DNA of 64,000 bases from Puniceicoccaceae bacterium K14 (GTDB lineage: Bacteria > Verrucomicrobiota > Verrucomicrobiia > Opitutales > Opitutaceae): contig JAKYXN010000001.1 in NCBI GenBank assembly GCA_022538095.1, positions 113,182 to 177,181 of the forward strand. The letters run 5' to 3'. Positions 44,121-53,668 of this stretch are shown piece by piece. The position numbers and the translations under genes were made by a program. The notes under the pieces were generated by a model that saw only the letters and a program-made list of their open reading frames with translations, searched no databases and had not been told where the DNA came from. The first letter of the stretch is position 1. Each line of letters opens with the position of its first letter.

Positions 44121-45506
44121 ATGAATACACAAGATTTAGCAAAAATAGGCATTCCCCTAGGAGCTCCAATGAAAGCTGCCATGGATCTCTTAAAAACAAG
44201 CTTTCAAAATGGCGACTCCTCAGAAACCGTCACCCAACTTCTCCAATCAATCGTGAGCTCACCCGAAAGCCATACCAACACCATAGGCGCCGAACTCGCT
44301 CGCCTGCTCTCATCCAAACTCTTCGTACCGCGAGACGCTCCCGCACCCTACCGTCAATGGGGTGATGACTTAGAAGAAAAATCTATTCAACAAATGCTCA
44401 ACGGCTGCAATCTTCCCATTGCTGAACAAGGAGCTCTTATGCCCGACGCTCACCCAGGCTACGGCCTTCCCATCGGTGGAGTGCTCGCAACAAACAATGC
44501 CGTTATACCTTACGCTGTCGGTGTCGATATCGCCTGTCGTGTTAAGTTGAGCGTTTACGACATTTCCGTAGAAAGACTTTTGCAGGATCAAGGTAAAGGC
44601 TCATTCACCAATTCACTTCATCGCGAAACGCAATTCGGCATCGGTGCGCACTTCCGCGACAAGCGACAACACTCTGTAATGGACCTCAATTGGGACATCT
44701 CGCCAATCACAAAAAAATTCAAAGACAAAGCATGGAAGCAACTTGGTACCAGCGGTAGCGGAAACCACTTCGTAGAATTCGGTGAGATCGAATTAACCGA
44801 CGATTCCCTTGGCGTAGCTCCTGGCAAATACGTTGCCCTCATGAGCCATAGCGGAAGTCGAGGCACAGGAGCTGCCGTCGCTGCTCATTATAGCAAACTC
44901 GCCCAATCTCAGCACCCAGAGCTCCCGAAGGAACTTCAACACCTCGCTTGGCTCGATCTCGACTTAGCGGACGGCCAAGAATACTGGGCTGCCATGGAGC
45001 TAATGGGCGAATATGCTGCTGCAAACCACGCTTGTATCCATAGACACATTGCTAAAGACCTTGGACTCGAAGTTATACTCGACGTAGAAAATCACCATAA
45101 CTTTGCCTGGAAAGAAGTACACAACGGCAAGGAAGTCGTGGTTCACCGCAAAGGCGCTACGCCAGCAGGCGAAGGCGTGCTTGGAGTAATTCCTGGTTCC
45201 ATGGCTAGTCCAGCCTATGTTGTACGAGGCAAAGGTGAGCCCTCATCTCTCAATTCAGCTGCTCACGGTGCGGGACGTGTAATGAGCCGAAAGAAAGCAT
45301 CTACCACACTCAATTGGAATGATGCCCGCAACCTCCTCACAGAACGGGGTGTCACACTACTCTCGGCTGGTCTAGACGAAGTCCCTTTCGTCTATAAAGA
45401 TATTGACGAAGTCATGGGAGCACAAAGCGATCTCGTAGACCCCGTCGCCCGCTTTTTCCCCCGCCTAGTAAAAATGGCTAAAGCCGGAGAGCGCCCGGAG
45501 GACTAA
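44121..45506 (+). CDS. rtcB: RNA-splicing ligase RtcB
   Basis: GTP- and Mn-dependent ligase that joins 2',3'-cyclic-phosphate or 3'-phosphate RNA ends to 5'-OH ends. 461 residues from the ATG at 44121, 8 bases after rtcA; a longer frame runs back into rtcA. Active-site motifs: DAHPGYGLPIGGVLA, GVDIACR with the metal Cys, GTSGSGNHFVE, SHSGSRGTG, HRKGATPA, and AAHGAGR with the guanylylated His near residue 382. GVDIACR and GTSGSGNH, in place of the common GVDIGCG and GTLGGGNH, mark a divergent RtcB subgroup. The partner protein archease is not encoded nearby. Confidence 0.94.
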   Translation: MNTQDLAKIGIPLGAPMKAAMDLLKTSFQNGDSSETVTQLLQSIVSSPESHTNTIGAELARLLSSKLFVPRDAPAPYRQWGDDLEEKSIQQMLNGCNLPIAEQGALMPDAHPGYGLPIGGVLATNNAVIPYAVGVDIACRVKLSVYDISVERLLQDQGKGSFTNSLHRETQFGIGAHFRDKRQHSVMDLNWDISPITKKFKDKAWKQLGTSGSGNHFVEFGEIELTDDSLGVAPGKYVALMSHSGSRGTGAAVAAHYSKLAQSQHPELPKELQHLAWLDLDLADGQEYWAAMELMGEYAAANHACIHRHIAKDLGLEVILDVENHHNFAWKEVHNGKEVVVHRKGATPAGEGVLGVIPGSMASPAYVVRGKGEPSSLNSAAHGAGRVMSRKKASTTLNWNDARNLLTERGVTLLSAGLDEVPFVYKDIDEVMGAQSDLVDPVARFFPRLVKMAKAGERPED

Positions 45507-45804
45507 AAACAGTCGGCAGAAAGTAATTTCTGTCGGCAATAGCTCACTCCACTACCAGTTCCTTCTCCCTTGGAAAACTCAATGGCACGATCAACCTTTG
45601 CACCTGTCTCGAAATCTACATTATGCAGGATTCTGCCCTCAAAATTTTCTCACACTCATTTTTAGAAACATTGAGAACAGAGACTTAACCGGGTCGTTGC
45701 GATTGTTTGCACAGGAACGGTTACCGGCATTTGATAATGTGTCCATTTCTTGTACGATTTGGAGGCTATATCGAATTCATTCAACCTAGAATTTCGCAAT
45801 AGTT
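45507..45804. other. Convergent intergenic region
   Basis: 298 bases between rtcB and the convergent hybrid kinase. CAGAAAGTAATTTCTG (45520s) is a 6-bp hairpin flanked by two TCGGCA repeats but without a T run. A 63-codon open frame at 45598-45789 shows no family features and overlaps nothing conserved. Confidence 0.4.
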
Positions 45805-48800
45805 TCAATGATTCAGATCGGAAATATCAACCGTTTCTAGCATGTTCTTAAGAACCTCGAATTCGGATGAAATTTCTGCCAAATTTTTATCGATAGTTTC
45901 AAGGGCTCCTTGTTTGGCCATTTTTTCCATTTCCGCAGCTGCCGCACTTAAACGGCTTGCCCCAAATTCTGCGGCGCCTCCTTTAATACTATGAGCATGG
46001 AATCGTATGTCTTCAGCTTTTTCTGCCGCCTCAACAGATTCCATTAACTTGGTTAAGGAAATTCCGACTTCTTCCAGAAACATGTCAAAAATAGATTGAA
46101 TGATCTCAGCATCGCCTCCGTAGATGTCTAGAAGTTTGCTCAAATCCATTATCGATGACGGCGAGTCATCTTCAGTTTTTGTATCTATTTTTTCTTTACA
46201 GGTGCTTTCATGCTTTTCACTCGCCCACCTAAGCAATTTAGCTGCAATTTCTTTCGGGTTAATTGGCTTCGGCAGATAGTCCGACATACCTGCAGCATAA
46301 CAGGCTTCCCTATCACCTGTCATGGCATTCGCAGTCAATGCGATAATGGGAATATTTCGATTAGCTTCCCCAGCTTTCCCATCACGAATAGCTCTCGAAG
46401 CATCGTATCCATCCATAACAGGCATCATACAATCCATAAATACTAGATCGTAGTTTCCCGAAGAAATTTTCCCCACTGCCTCCTCGCCATTTTCAGCTGT
46501 ATCTACTTCCAAATTATGGCGCTGCAAAAAGAGACTCTGAGCAATCATACGATTCACGGTGTTGTCATCAACGAGTAGGACATTCAAATGCTTGTAAGAG
46601 ACTACCCCTGACGAGCCAGCATTTTCGCTTTTATTTGCATCAACGACACTTCCCTTGAACGCTTCCAATAAAGATAGAACGCGAAGCGGCTTGCGCAATG
46701 TAGTGAGCTCCCTCGACTTAGACGTTATCGGATCATCACAAGATCGCCTAACAGCAATTAAGCTTGAGTTAGAGAAACAATCAAAGCTCTCCAGCATCTG
46801 GAAAAATTCCTTCCGGAAAACTTCGCTCCACGTTTGATCAATCAGCACATAATCAAACTGTTGGAAAGTCCCACTAGATTCGCTCGATATCAGCTCTTTC
46901 ACTTCCTCAATGCATTTAGCATTAGTAACGCTATACCCCCAGGAAGTTGACCACGCATTTAGGTAGCGACCCACCAAATCATCGCAGCAAAGCGCTAAGA
47001 TTCGCTCATCACAATCATCAGCGACGGAATATGGAGCTAACTGTTCACCGTCACTTCTATTCAGAGGTATTTCGAACCAGAAAGTAGACCCTTTGCCTAA
47101 GACGCTCTCCGCTCCTATACTTCCACCCATTAACTCGACTAGCTTTTTGCAAATTGCTAACCCTAACCCTGTGCCACCAAATCGCCGTGTCGTTGACGAG
47201 TTTTCCTGAGCAAAGGACTCAAATATCGAGTTAATAGAGTCTTGTTCAACACCAATACCCGAATCGATGATATCAAATCTTAGTTTAGGGTTATCTTCCT
47301 CTTCATCTGCTAATTTAAGGGCTACAGCGACCTCGCCCTTTTCTGTAAACTTAATAGCATTACTTAATAAATTGGATACAATTTGTCTAATGCGATGAGA
47401 ATCTCCCAGAGTCTGATAGCTTCTGCTGGGGTTCACTTGGCAGATTAACTCGATTCCTTTCTCGTGAGCACTCGGTGCATGTAGCTCACATACGTCCTCA
47501 ACGAGCTCGAGAGCATCAAAATTCAAATGCTCGATATCCATCTTACCCGCTTCAATTTTAGAGAAGTCGAGGATGTCGTTTATCAGAACAAGCAAATCAT
47601 CCGCACTATTCATCGCGGTCGCGAACAGCTTTCGTTTTTCCGCAGGGAGGCCTTCCTCCAACAAATGCAATACTCCGATTAGACCATTCATTGGTGTTCG
47701 GATTTCATGACTCATTGTCGCCAAAAACTGACTTTTCGCTAATGCCGCCTCTTCTGCCACTAACCTCGCTGCATTTTCTGCTTCCAAGCTTTTCTCAATA
47801 TCTTCATGAGCTTGAACGAGATCGAACTCTGCGTTTTTCCTATCAGTAATTTCATTCAGGATACTAACGTAACGTTCAACGTTTCCAGCTTCATTCTTAA
47901 ATGCAACGATTGTACTGTCGACCCAATACATTGATCCATCTTTAGCCTTATTTCGAATCTCTCCGCGCCAAATACCTGTTTCGTTCAGGCTCTCATAAAA
48001 GCTATCAAAAAAGGCTTTAGAATGGTAAGAGCTATTTAGCACGCTATGAGTCTCACCCACGAGCTCCTCGAGCTCGTATCCACTAATATCGGTAAACCTC
48101 TTATTTATATAGGTAATGGATCCATTTGAATCTGCTTCGCTAACGATTGCGTGCTCGTCCAATGCATCTTTTTGGAACTGTAAGTTTCTAGCAAAATATT
48201 TTGCTTTTTCACTACTTTCTCGTTCCTTCAAAAAGGAATCTTCTAATACTTTTGCGAGATAACCGATTTCATCGTTTGCCATGTCCTTCCCAACTGCGAC
48301 GACTTCGCCTCGACCAAATCCGTTGATGAAATTGATTACGGTGTTAATCGGCTTATGCACCCTCACAACCAATAAAAAATAGGCGATACCTATCGTAATT
48401 ATTAAGACAACAAACTCGAGGACAATGTTACCCCAAAACTGATTATTCAGCTGATCATGAAAATAATTTAGGCCAAAGACTAAAACGATTGCCCCATCGG
48501 TTCCAAGACCTTCACCGGGTGCAATCCGTCCCAATGAAATCGGTTCAGAGTATATAGCTATTCCTAATTTTTCATTTACTTCAAAGGTACGTTCTCTACT
48601 AAACAGCGCGTTTTCTAGCTTACTCTTAATATCCAATTTATCTATACTGCTCACCAAAGAACCTTTCAGGTAGTGCTCTGAACACGCTATCACCGTCAAG
48701 GGCTCACCTCCTGCGACAAATACAGAGCTAATCTCTGGTTGAGCTCCGATCGAAGTAATGTAACGGTGTAATGCTCCAGATGAGGATACCGTATCAATCG

Positions 48801-48978
48801 CATACAGAACAGAATTCGCGACCATTTGCGAACGCTGCTCTACGTATTCGATCATGTTGTTTTTCGCCTGCTGATGAGTCACGTAGCTCAACAAGCTTAA
48901 CATACACCCACTAGCAAAAAACAGAGGTATTAAGATACGACTTTTGAGCGACTGCCGATTTTCCTTCGAGCGTGTCAT
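45805..48978 (-). CDS. Hybrid sensor histidine kinase (PAS, HisKA, HATPase, two receivers, Hpt)
   Basis: 1,057-residue multi-step phosphorelay kinase. Two membrane helices (about 13-32 and 184-205) flank a periplasmic sensor domain; then HAMP (206-262), PAS (about 270-390), HisKA with phospho-His near 423 (SHEIRTPMNG), HATPase (about 525-645, FAQENSSTTRRFGGTGLGL), a degenerate receiver lacking the acidic pocket (about 660-785), an intact receiver with phospho-Asp near 848 (VFMDCMMPVMDG), and an Hpt domain with His near 994 (FHAHSIKGGAAEFG). It is encoded 34 bases after an NMT1-type lipoprotein gene that probably provides the sensed ligand. The final response regulator is elsewhere. Confidence 0.94.
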   Translation of the reverse strand: MTRSKENRQSLKSRILIPLFFASGCMLSLLSYVTHQQAKNNMIEYVEQRSQMVANSVLYAIDTVSSSGALHRYITSIGAQPEISSVFVAGGEPLTVIACSEHYLKGSLVSSIDKLDIKSKLENALFSRERTFEVNEKLGIAIYSEPISLGRIAPGEGLGTDGAIVLVFGLNYFHDQLNNQFWGNIVLEFVVLIITIGIAYFLLVVRVHKPINTVINFINGFGRGEVVAVGKDMANDEIGYLAKVLEDSFLKERESSEKAKYFARNLQFQKDALDEHAIVSEADSNGSITYINKRFTDISGYELEELVGETHSVLNSSYHSKAFFDSFYESLNETGIWRGEIRNKAKDGSMYWVDSTIVAFKNEAGNVERYVSILNEITDRKNAEFDLVQAHEDIEKSLEAENAARLVAEEAALAKSQFLATMSHEIRTPMNGLIGVLHLLEEGLPAEKRKLFATAMNSADDLLVLINDILDFSKIEAGKMDIEHLNFDALELVEDVCELHAPSAHEKGIELICQVNPSRSYQTLGDSHRIRQIVSNLLSNAIKFTEKGEVAVALKLADEEEDNPKLRFDIIDSGIGVEQDSINSIFESFAQENSSTTRRFGGTGLGLAICKKLVELMGGSIGAESVLGKGSTFWFEIPLNRSDGEQLAPYSVADDCDERILALCCDDLVGRYLNAWSTSWGYSVTNAKCIEEVKELISSESSGTFQQFDYVLIDQTWSEVFRKEFFQMLESFDCFSNSSLIAVRRSCDDPITSKSRELTTLRKPLRVLSLLEAFKGSVVDANKSENAGSSGVVSYKHLNVLLVDDNTVNRMIAQSLFLQRHNLEVDTAENGEEAVGKISSGNYDLVFMDCMMPVMDGYDASRAIRDGKAGEANRNIPIIALTANAMTGDREACYAAGMSDYLPKPINPKEIAAKLLRWASEKHESTCKEKIDTKTEDDSPSSIMDLSKLLDIYGGDAEIIQSIFDMFLEEVGISLTKLMESVEAAEKAEDIRFHAHSIKGGAAEFGASRLSAAAAEMEKMAKQGALETIDKNLAEISSEFEVLKNMLETVDISDLNH

Positions 48979-49012
48979 ATTTAACTACTCACTCCTCATC
49001 ACCCGTACGTAA

Positions 49013-49966
49013 TTACCTTCTAATACTATCTGAAAATTCAGTTCGTTCGCCAATCTGTTTAGTGTCTATCAAAATTTCACTACAGGCTAGTAGGGCTTTA
49101 TCTAAAGGCCCATTTTCTTTGAAGAAGTCGTCGTGATCGCCTCTTTTTACGATATAGAGCCCATCAGTTAGGGCTTCTTCGAATTCTTTTGCAGTCAAGC
49201 CTTGTCGCTTCCCCATAATCTCAAAAGCTTCTTCAGGGTTCTGATAAGCCCATTCTTGAGCATTAAAAAAGGCTCGAATAATTGAATCAGCATCTTCACT
49301 ACGATTTTCTAAGATGCTTTGCTCCAAGACCACAATATCAACAATTTCCCTCGGGATTTCTGAAGAAGAAAAAATCTTCTTGGCTCCACATTCTTCCTGC
49401 ATTTTCACATAAAAGGGAGGATATGTGATACCTAGATCGATTTCGCCTGAGCAAATTGAATCTTGGATACTAATTTGATCCATTGGCTTTAAATCCAAAT
49501 CTTCAAGCTCCAATCCCGCCTTATCTAATAAGCGAGCCAGCATAAAAGTACCCAACGAGTCAATTTCCAAGCCAACAGAAAGTCCTTTTAAGTGTTCAAT
49601 ACTTTCAACCTTAGAGCTCGCCATCACTACATCCGCTCCATTCGAATAATCTGCGACAAGACTAATCTTCGGCGAGCGATTCGTGCTATCAATTATTTTT
49701 AAATGTTCTACTATAGTACAAGCAAGCCCATCTAATTGCCCCCGCTCATAAGCTCGCCTACCATCGGCTAGCGAATTGAACTCGACGATATCAACATTCA
49801 CCCCCTCGGCTTCGAAAAAGCCTTTCTTCTCAGCTAAATAGAGAAATTCGTAGCCAGGCCACGCATTGATTCCAATTCGAATAGGCGTCGTATCTTTCTT
49901 GGAACACGAAACCAACATTATCGAAACAAGACAAATAAGTAAGATTGAAAGAGTAGATTTCTTCAT
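49013..49966 (-). CDS. NMT1/SsuA-type substrate-binding lipoprotein
   Basis: 317-residue lipoprotein: signal peptide with lipobox (LVSC, Cys at about 21), then a type 2 periplasmic binding fold. Opening IRIGINAWPGYEFLYLAEKKGFF and the line FNSLADGRRAYERGQLDGL are typical of the SsuA/TauA/ThiY group that binds sulfonates, nitrate, bicarbonate or pyrimidine precursors. No ABC permease or ATPase gene is adjacent. Instead the gene leads an operon with a hybrid kinase, so it more likely serves as a ligand sensor for that kinase than as an importer subunit. Ligand not predictable. Confidence 0.9.
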   Translation of the reverse strand: MKKSTLSILLICLVSIMLVSCSKKDTTPIRIGINAWPGYEFLYLAEKKGFFEAEGVNVDIVEFNSLADGRRAYERGQLDGLACTIVEHLKIIDSTNRSPKISLVADYSNGADVVMASSKVESIEHLKGLSVGLEIDSLGTFMLARLLDKAGLELEDLDLKPMDQISIQDSICSGEIDLGITYPPFYVKMQEECGAKKIFSSSEIPREIVDIVVLEQSILENRSEDADSIIRAFFNAQEWAYQNPEEAFEIMGKRQGLTAKEFEEALTDGLYIVKRGDHDDFFKENGPLDKALLACSEILIDTKQIGERTEFSDSIRR

Positions 49967-50376
49967 GGGGGGTCTTTAAGTTTACGTTACCATTCAATTC
50001 AGAAGTATAATCATTCTGAGTTCTTTCTGAGCATCTCTACTTACCGACTTCAATGGGTCTTTACTTAGCCAAACCAATAGATCATCCCCCACAAAATAAG
50101 TGTTTTAGGAGCTTTTTACGCCGATTGGGCACTAGACCCTAACCCTGATAAGCTAAAATTCCCTACCTTTGCTATCCATTTGCGGAGCAGTCTAAAAACT
50201 TTATAGATCAATCTAATCTGTAAATGATCAACGATGAGTTTGATAAATCATAAAAAGTAATTTAAATATGGTTTTCACCTAGTTACATTTAACAAGCATC
50301 CGATCGAATTCCTGTACAACTTCCTCGCATTCACGAACAAGCAGAACAACTAACCTTGATCCAAAGTTACCCAATT
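49967..50376. other. Divergent intergenic region
   Basis: 410 bases between the divergent substrate-binding lipoprotein and SIS-domain genes. AT-rich, with no open frame carrying family features, no strong hairpin and no recognised promoter consensus. It must hold promoters for both directions. Confidence 0.5.
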
Positions 50377-51525
50377 ATGCCAAGTAAATCATCACAAAGC
50401 CCGAACTACGGCAGCATGACGAAACAAGCTATCAGCTTGCCAGAAATGATAAGCAAAGTCTTTCCATCTTACCTTCAGAAAGTCGAAGACTTGGTTGAGA
50501 ACCAAAGAATGCATAATCTGGAACGCCTTTTCCTTTTCGGTTCTGGGGATTCCAATTTTGTCGGCTTGAGCGTTCAATATGCGTTCGAATCTATAGCAGC
50601 CCTTCCTCTAGAAGTACTCAGCTCTTTAAAGTTTTCGCGCTACACTATAAAGCACCTCCCCCAAAGTATCAAAGAATCTGCCATGGCTATCGGAATATCC
50701 GTATCGGGTACTTCTAGCAGAACAAGGGAAGGCATGATCGCTGCGCGAAACGGGGCCTTAAAAACCATCGCCCTAAGCTCTAAAGAAAGCGAATTCACAG
50801 AAATGGCCACAAGTTTTCTAGTCGCCAACACCCCAGAGTTCCATGATCCAGAACCAAACGGCACCCCGGGCGTTAGGTCGTTTGCAGCGAATCATCTAAT
50901 CTTATTACTCCTCGCTATAAAAATAGGAGAAAAGAAAAGAAACATCTCTCAAGAGAAAGCCGCGGAGCTTATTGACGAGATCAAACAGCAAGCAATTTTG
51001 ATAAGTTCTACGATCTCAGCGGCAGAATCTACAATTTCCCAAATAGTACCAAAATGGCGTGGACACACTGAATACGTATTTGTTGGAGCAGGCCCCAACT
51101 ATGGTTCCGCCCTTTTTGCAGCAGCAAAATTCATCGAAGCAAACGGAGATTTCGCCATAGCCCAAGAAACAGAAGAATGGGCTCATTTGAATTATTACAA
51201 CAAGAAGATCGAGACTCCCACCATCGTAATTTCTGGAGGAAGACAAGACATCTCGAGGACGAGTGAAATTCTCAATGCTGCAAAAACAATAGGCAGGCAA
51301 ACCATGCTCATTGGGCCCAAGGACTGCGAAGCCCTCTCCAAACAAGCTGATTACTGGATAGAAATTCCCGAATGCAGCGAATCAATCGTTCCACTCCACA
51401 TTTGCGCACTGTCTTCAATCATAGCATGCAAACGCTCCCAATTGATGGGAGAAATCTATTTTAGAGAAAATAATACCGTCGAAACAAGCCGCATAAGAGA
51501 TAGTCTAATCACAGCTCCGAATTAA
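50377..51525 (+). CDS. SIS-domain sugar-phosphate isomerase/deaminase-like protein
   Basis: About 382 residues with two SIS (sugar isomerase) domains, like the isomerase half of glucosamine-6-phosphate synthase. SIS 1 spans about 40-185 (LFLFGSGDSNFVGLSVQY; ISVSGTSSRTREGM) and SIS 2 about 215-370 (YVFVGAGPNYGSALFAAAKFIE; TIVISGGRQDISRT). There is no glutaminase domain. Such free-standing forms act as amino-sugar or ketose-amine deglycases/isomerases. The frame is open from a TTG at 50356; the ATG at 50377 is preferred. It begins a run with an aldo-keto reductase and a hydrolase, suggesting catabolism of a modified sugar. Confidence 0.85.
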   Translation: MPSKSSQSPNYGSMTKQAISLPEMISKVFPSYLQKVEDLVENQRMHNLERLFLFGSGDSNFVGLSVQYAFESIAALPLEVLSSLKFSRYTIKHLPQSIKESAMAIGISVSGTSSRTREGMIAARNGALKTIALSSKESEFTEMATSFLVANTPEFHDPEPNGTPGVRSFAANHLILLLLAIKIGEKKRNISQEKAAELIDEIKQQAILISSTISAAESTISQIVPKWRGHTEYVFVGAGPNYGSALFAAAKFIEANGDFAIAQETEEWAHLNYYNKKIETPTIVISGGRQDISRTSEILNAAKTIGRQTMLIGPKDCEALSKQADYWIEIPECSESIVPLHICALSSIIACKRSQLMGEIYFRENNTVETSRIRDSLITAPN

Positions 51526-51622
51526 ATTCATTTTAATCTTTTTTAACGGGTTGCTCATTTCATATTTAAGCATTACTTCCTAGGCTGTTACACCCAAAAC
51601 TAGAATCAGTAATCATAACGTT

Positions 51623-52603
51623 ATGAAATATAGAAAACTCGGACATACTGGATTAGATGTAAGCGCAGTCGCTTGTGGCTCATGGCAACTTGGCGGCAAG
51701 CGTTGGAGAGGCCTTAGCGACAAAGACACTGTATCGTTTTTTCACACTTGCTTGGATAGAGGCATCAACCTGTACGATGTCTCAACAGCTTACGGGCAAT
51801 ATGAGGACGAAGCCGCGTGCTTTCATAGTCGATCCCAAGAACTCCTAGGCAGAGCATTCGAAGACAAGCGCGAGGAGGTAATAATCAACCTCAAGTTAGG
51901 GCACCTAGACGAATACACCCATCGTCGAAACTTCACCCCAAGTTACCTAATTCGCAGTTTTAAGCAATCGCTCAAACGCCTTAGAACAGACTACGCTGAC
52001 ATTTGTCTCATACACGCCCCATCTATCGCCGACATCGAAGCGCAGCAATCTATACGCGTCCTGCAAACCCTTCAAGAACTCGGACTTGTTGGGGCTATTG
52101 GCTATAGCCTAGAAAATGAACCCGAACACCTCCGAATCGCACTAAAACAAGACATCGATATAATTGAACTTCAATACAACCTTATCTCCCAAGAATGTGG
52201 CGAAGCAATTGAAGAAGCTCGCAAACACGGCATCGGCATCATCGCCAGCGGCGTTTACAAACGAGGCCTCTTAACCGGCCGCTTCAGGCACTTAGATGAC
52301 CTGCCACTTCAAGATGAATACTGGCAGTATAATAGAAACCTTTGCGAAGGAAAGCTAGTCAGCCTATTGGAGACCACTCGCAACCTACTCGATCAATACG
52401 GAAGTCCACTTGACCTCAGAAAGGCTGCACTCGGTTTCGTGCTAGATCACCCCGGAGTGTCAACCGCCGTTATGGGACATAGAGCAGTAAAAGAGCTCGA
52501 CGAAAACATAGAGCTCGCCAACCAATGCTTGAACGAAAGTAGCGCAAAAGCAGAAAGCTCCCCCATTCCAGAAGTGGAAGAAGCAGAACTCGAAACAGCC
52601 TAA
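51623..52603 (+). CDS. Aldo/keto reductase
   Basis: NADPH-dependent oxidoreductase of 326 residues with a TIM barrel. The opening MKYRKLGHTGLDVSAVACGSW is typical. The catalytic tetrad is visible: Asp in NLYDVSTAYG with its Tyr, Lys in INLKLGH, and His in CLIHAPS. The C-terminal cofactor region reads GVSTAVMGHRAVKELDENIE. It lies about 100 bases after the SIS gene and 12 before the hydrolase, in the same direction. The acidic tail after residue 310 is extra to the family. Likely substrate is a sugar or its aldehyde derivative. Confidence 0.92.
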   Translation: MKYRKLGHTGLDVSAVACGSWQLGGKRWRGLSDKDTVSFFHTCLDRGINLYDVSTAYGQYEDEAACFHSRSQELLGRAFEDKREEVIINLKLGHLDEYTHRRNFTPSYLIRSFKQSLKRLRTDYADICLIHAPSIADIEAQQSIRVLQTLQELGLVGAIGYSLENEPEHLRIALKQDIDIIELQYNLISQECGEAIEEARKHGIGIIASGVYKRGLLTGRFRHLDDLPLQDEYWQYNRNLCEGKLVSLLETTRNLLDQYGSPLDLRKAALGFVLDHPGVSTAVMGHRAVKELDENIELANQCLNESSAKAESSPIPEVEEAELETA

Positions 52604-52615
52604 CCTGACTCACAA

Positions 52616-53443
52616 ATGAATAGCCCAGCAAAGCAGTTGCTATCCGTCCTCGCTCCGGGAAAATTTTATTCCAAGGGCAGAACAAAAACCCATTACATGG
52701 AATGGGGAGACGGGCAGCAACCTTTGCTGGTATTGCATAAAGTAACCGGAGGAGGAGAAACTTGGTTACCCATGCTCAGTCGTCTTGATTCGAATTTTAA
52801 AATCTACGCTCCAGATTTACTGGGCCACGGATACTCAAGCAGATCGGATCACGGCTATGACTTAGATTCATATACAAAACAGCTTATCCCTTTCGTCCAA
52901 GAACATATCGGGCAACCGGTAATCTTGATGGGACATTCCTTAGGAGCAAGAGCCGCACTCGCACTCGCCAGTGCCGCTCCAGAACTTATCCAATCTCTAG
53001 TATGCATCGAACCTCCGCTCTGCGGTCCCGGCAAAGAGCCCTACCCGTACGATCTCCAGTCCGTAATCGACTGGCAAAAAGGCGTTGAGGAAGAAGGAGC
53101 AGAATATTGCCTCAGGACCAACAAAAGCTACACCCCTGAAGATGCCGAGCTACGGGCACGGTATGGCATTCTTTGCGCGAAAGAGCTGCTCCCCCAAACG
53201 TGGGACCAATTTGAGAAGAAGTCCATGGACGTGTTCCTAAGAGACATTAAATGCTCCACTCTTCTGATACGAGGCGAGAATGGAGTTATCAGCCAAACGC
53301 AAGCCGATGAAGTCGCTCAAATAAATCCCAGTATAAAGACCGTTGAAATAAAAAAGAGCGGTCACAATCCACCATGGGATAACAACGACGATTTTATTCA
53401 AGCGGTAGAAAATTTCCTAGAAACCACACTTGCACAGGTTTGA
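52616..53443 (+). CDS. Alpha/beta-fold hydrolase
   Basis: 275-residue cytoplasmic hydrolase. The oxyanion region LVLHKVTGGGETW departs from the usual HG motif. The nucleophile elbow is GHSLGA (Ser near 105), the later strand LLIRGENG carries the candidate acid region, and the catalytic His is in KKSGHNPPW near residue 245. It follows the aldo-keto reductase by 12 bases. It may hydrolyse an ester, lactone or C-C bond in the pathway served by the SIS and reductase genes. Confidence 0.9.
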   Translation: MNSPAKQLLSVLAPGKFYSKGRTKTHYMEWGDGQQPLLVLHKVTGGGETWLPMLSRLDSNFKIYAPDLLGHGYSSRSDHGYDLDSYTKQLIPFVQEHIGQPVILMGHSLGARAALALASAAPELIQSLVCIEPPLCGPGKEPYPYDLQSVIDWQKGVEEEGAEYCLRTNKSYTPEDAELRARYGILCAKELLPQTWDQFEKKSMDVFLRDIKCSTLLIRGENGVISQTQADEVAQINPSIKTVEIKKSGHNPPWDNNDDFIQAVENFLETTLAQV

Positions 53444-53489
53444 AGTAAAATAGAAAAAGCGCATCGACGCTATTCTCCGTCAATACAGA

Positions 53490-53504
53490 CGACCAAGGCG
53501 GTCG
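53490..53504. repeat. Small palindromic hairpin in intergenic region
   Basis: CGACCAAGGCGGTCG is a 5-bp inverted repeat with a 5-base loop, followed by CCCGA ... TCGGG (about 53510-53532) within the 225-base gap after the hydrolase. It may be a REP-like element or weak terminator; no T run follows. Confidence 0.35.
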
Positions 53505-53668
53505 CTCCTACCCGATCTCTGCACGGCTTCGGGTAATCTAATTAGTCTATAGAATTAGAATAACTCACCCGTACTCTCGAAACTCATCTTTGCCTTAGCA
53601 TAATTTGCGACAAATAAAGTCATGTTTTTGTAAGAAATCCTGTAAATGGCTTTCTAATCTATACGAAC

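Noticed and set aside
45586..45612. Second sigma-54-like promoter (TGGCAC ... TTGC)
   Set aside because: GG and GC are 14 bases apart, not 10, and no plus-strand gene follows.
45598..45789. 63-codon open frame after rtcB
   Set aside because: No family features, no ribosome binding site and unusual composition. It lies between convergent genes.
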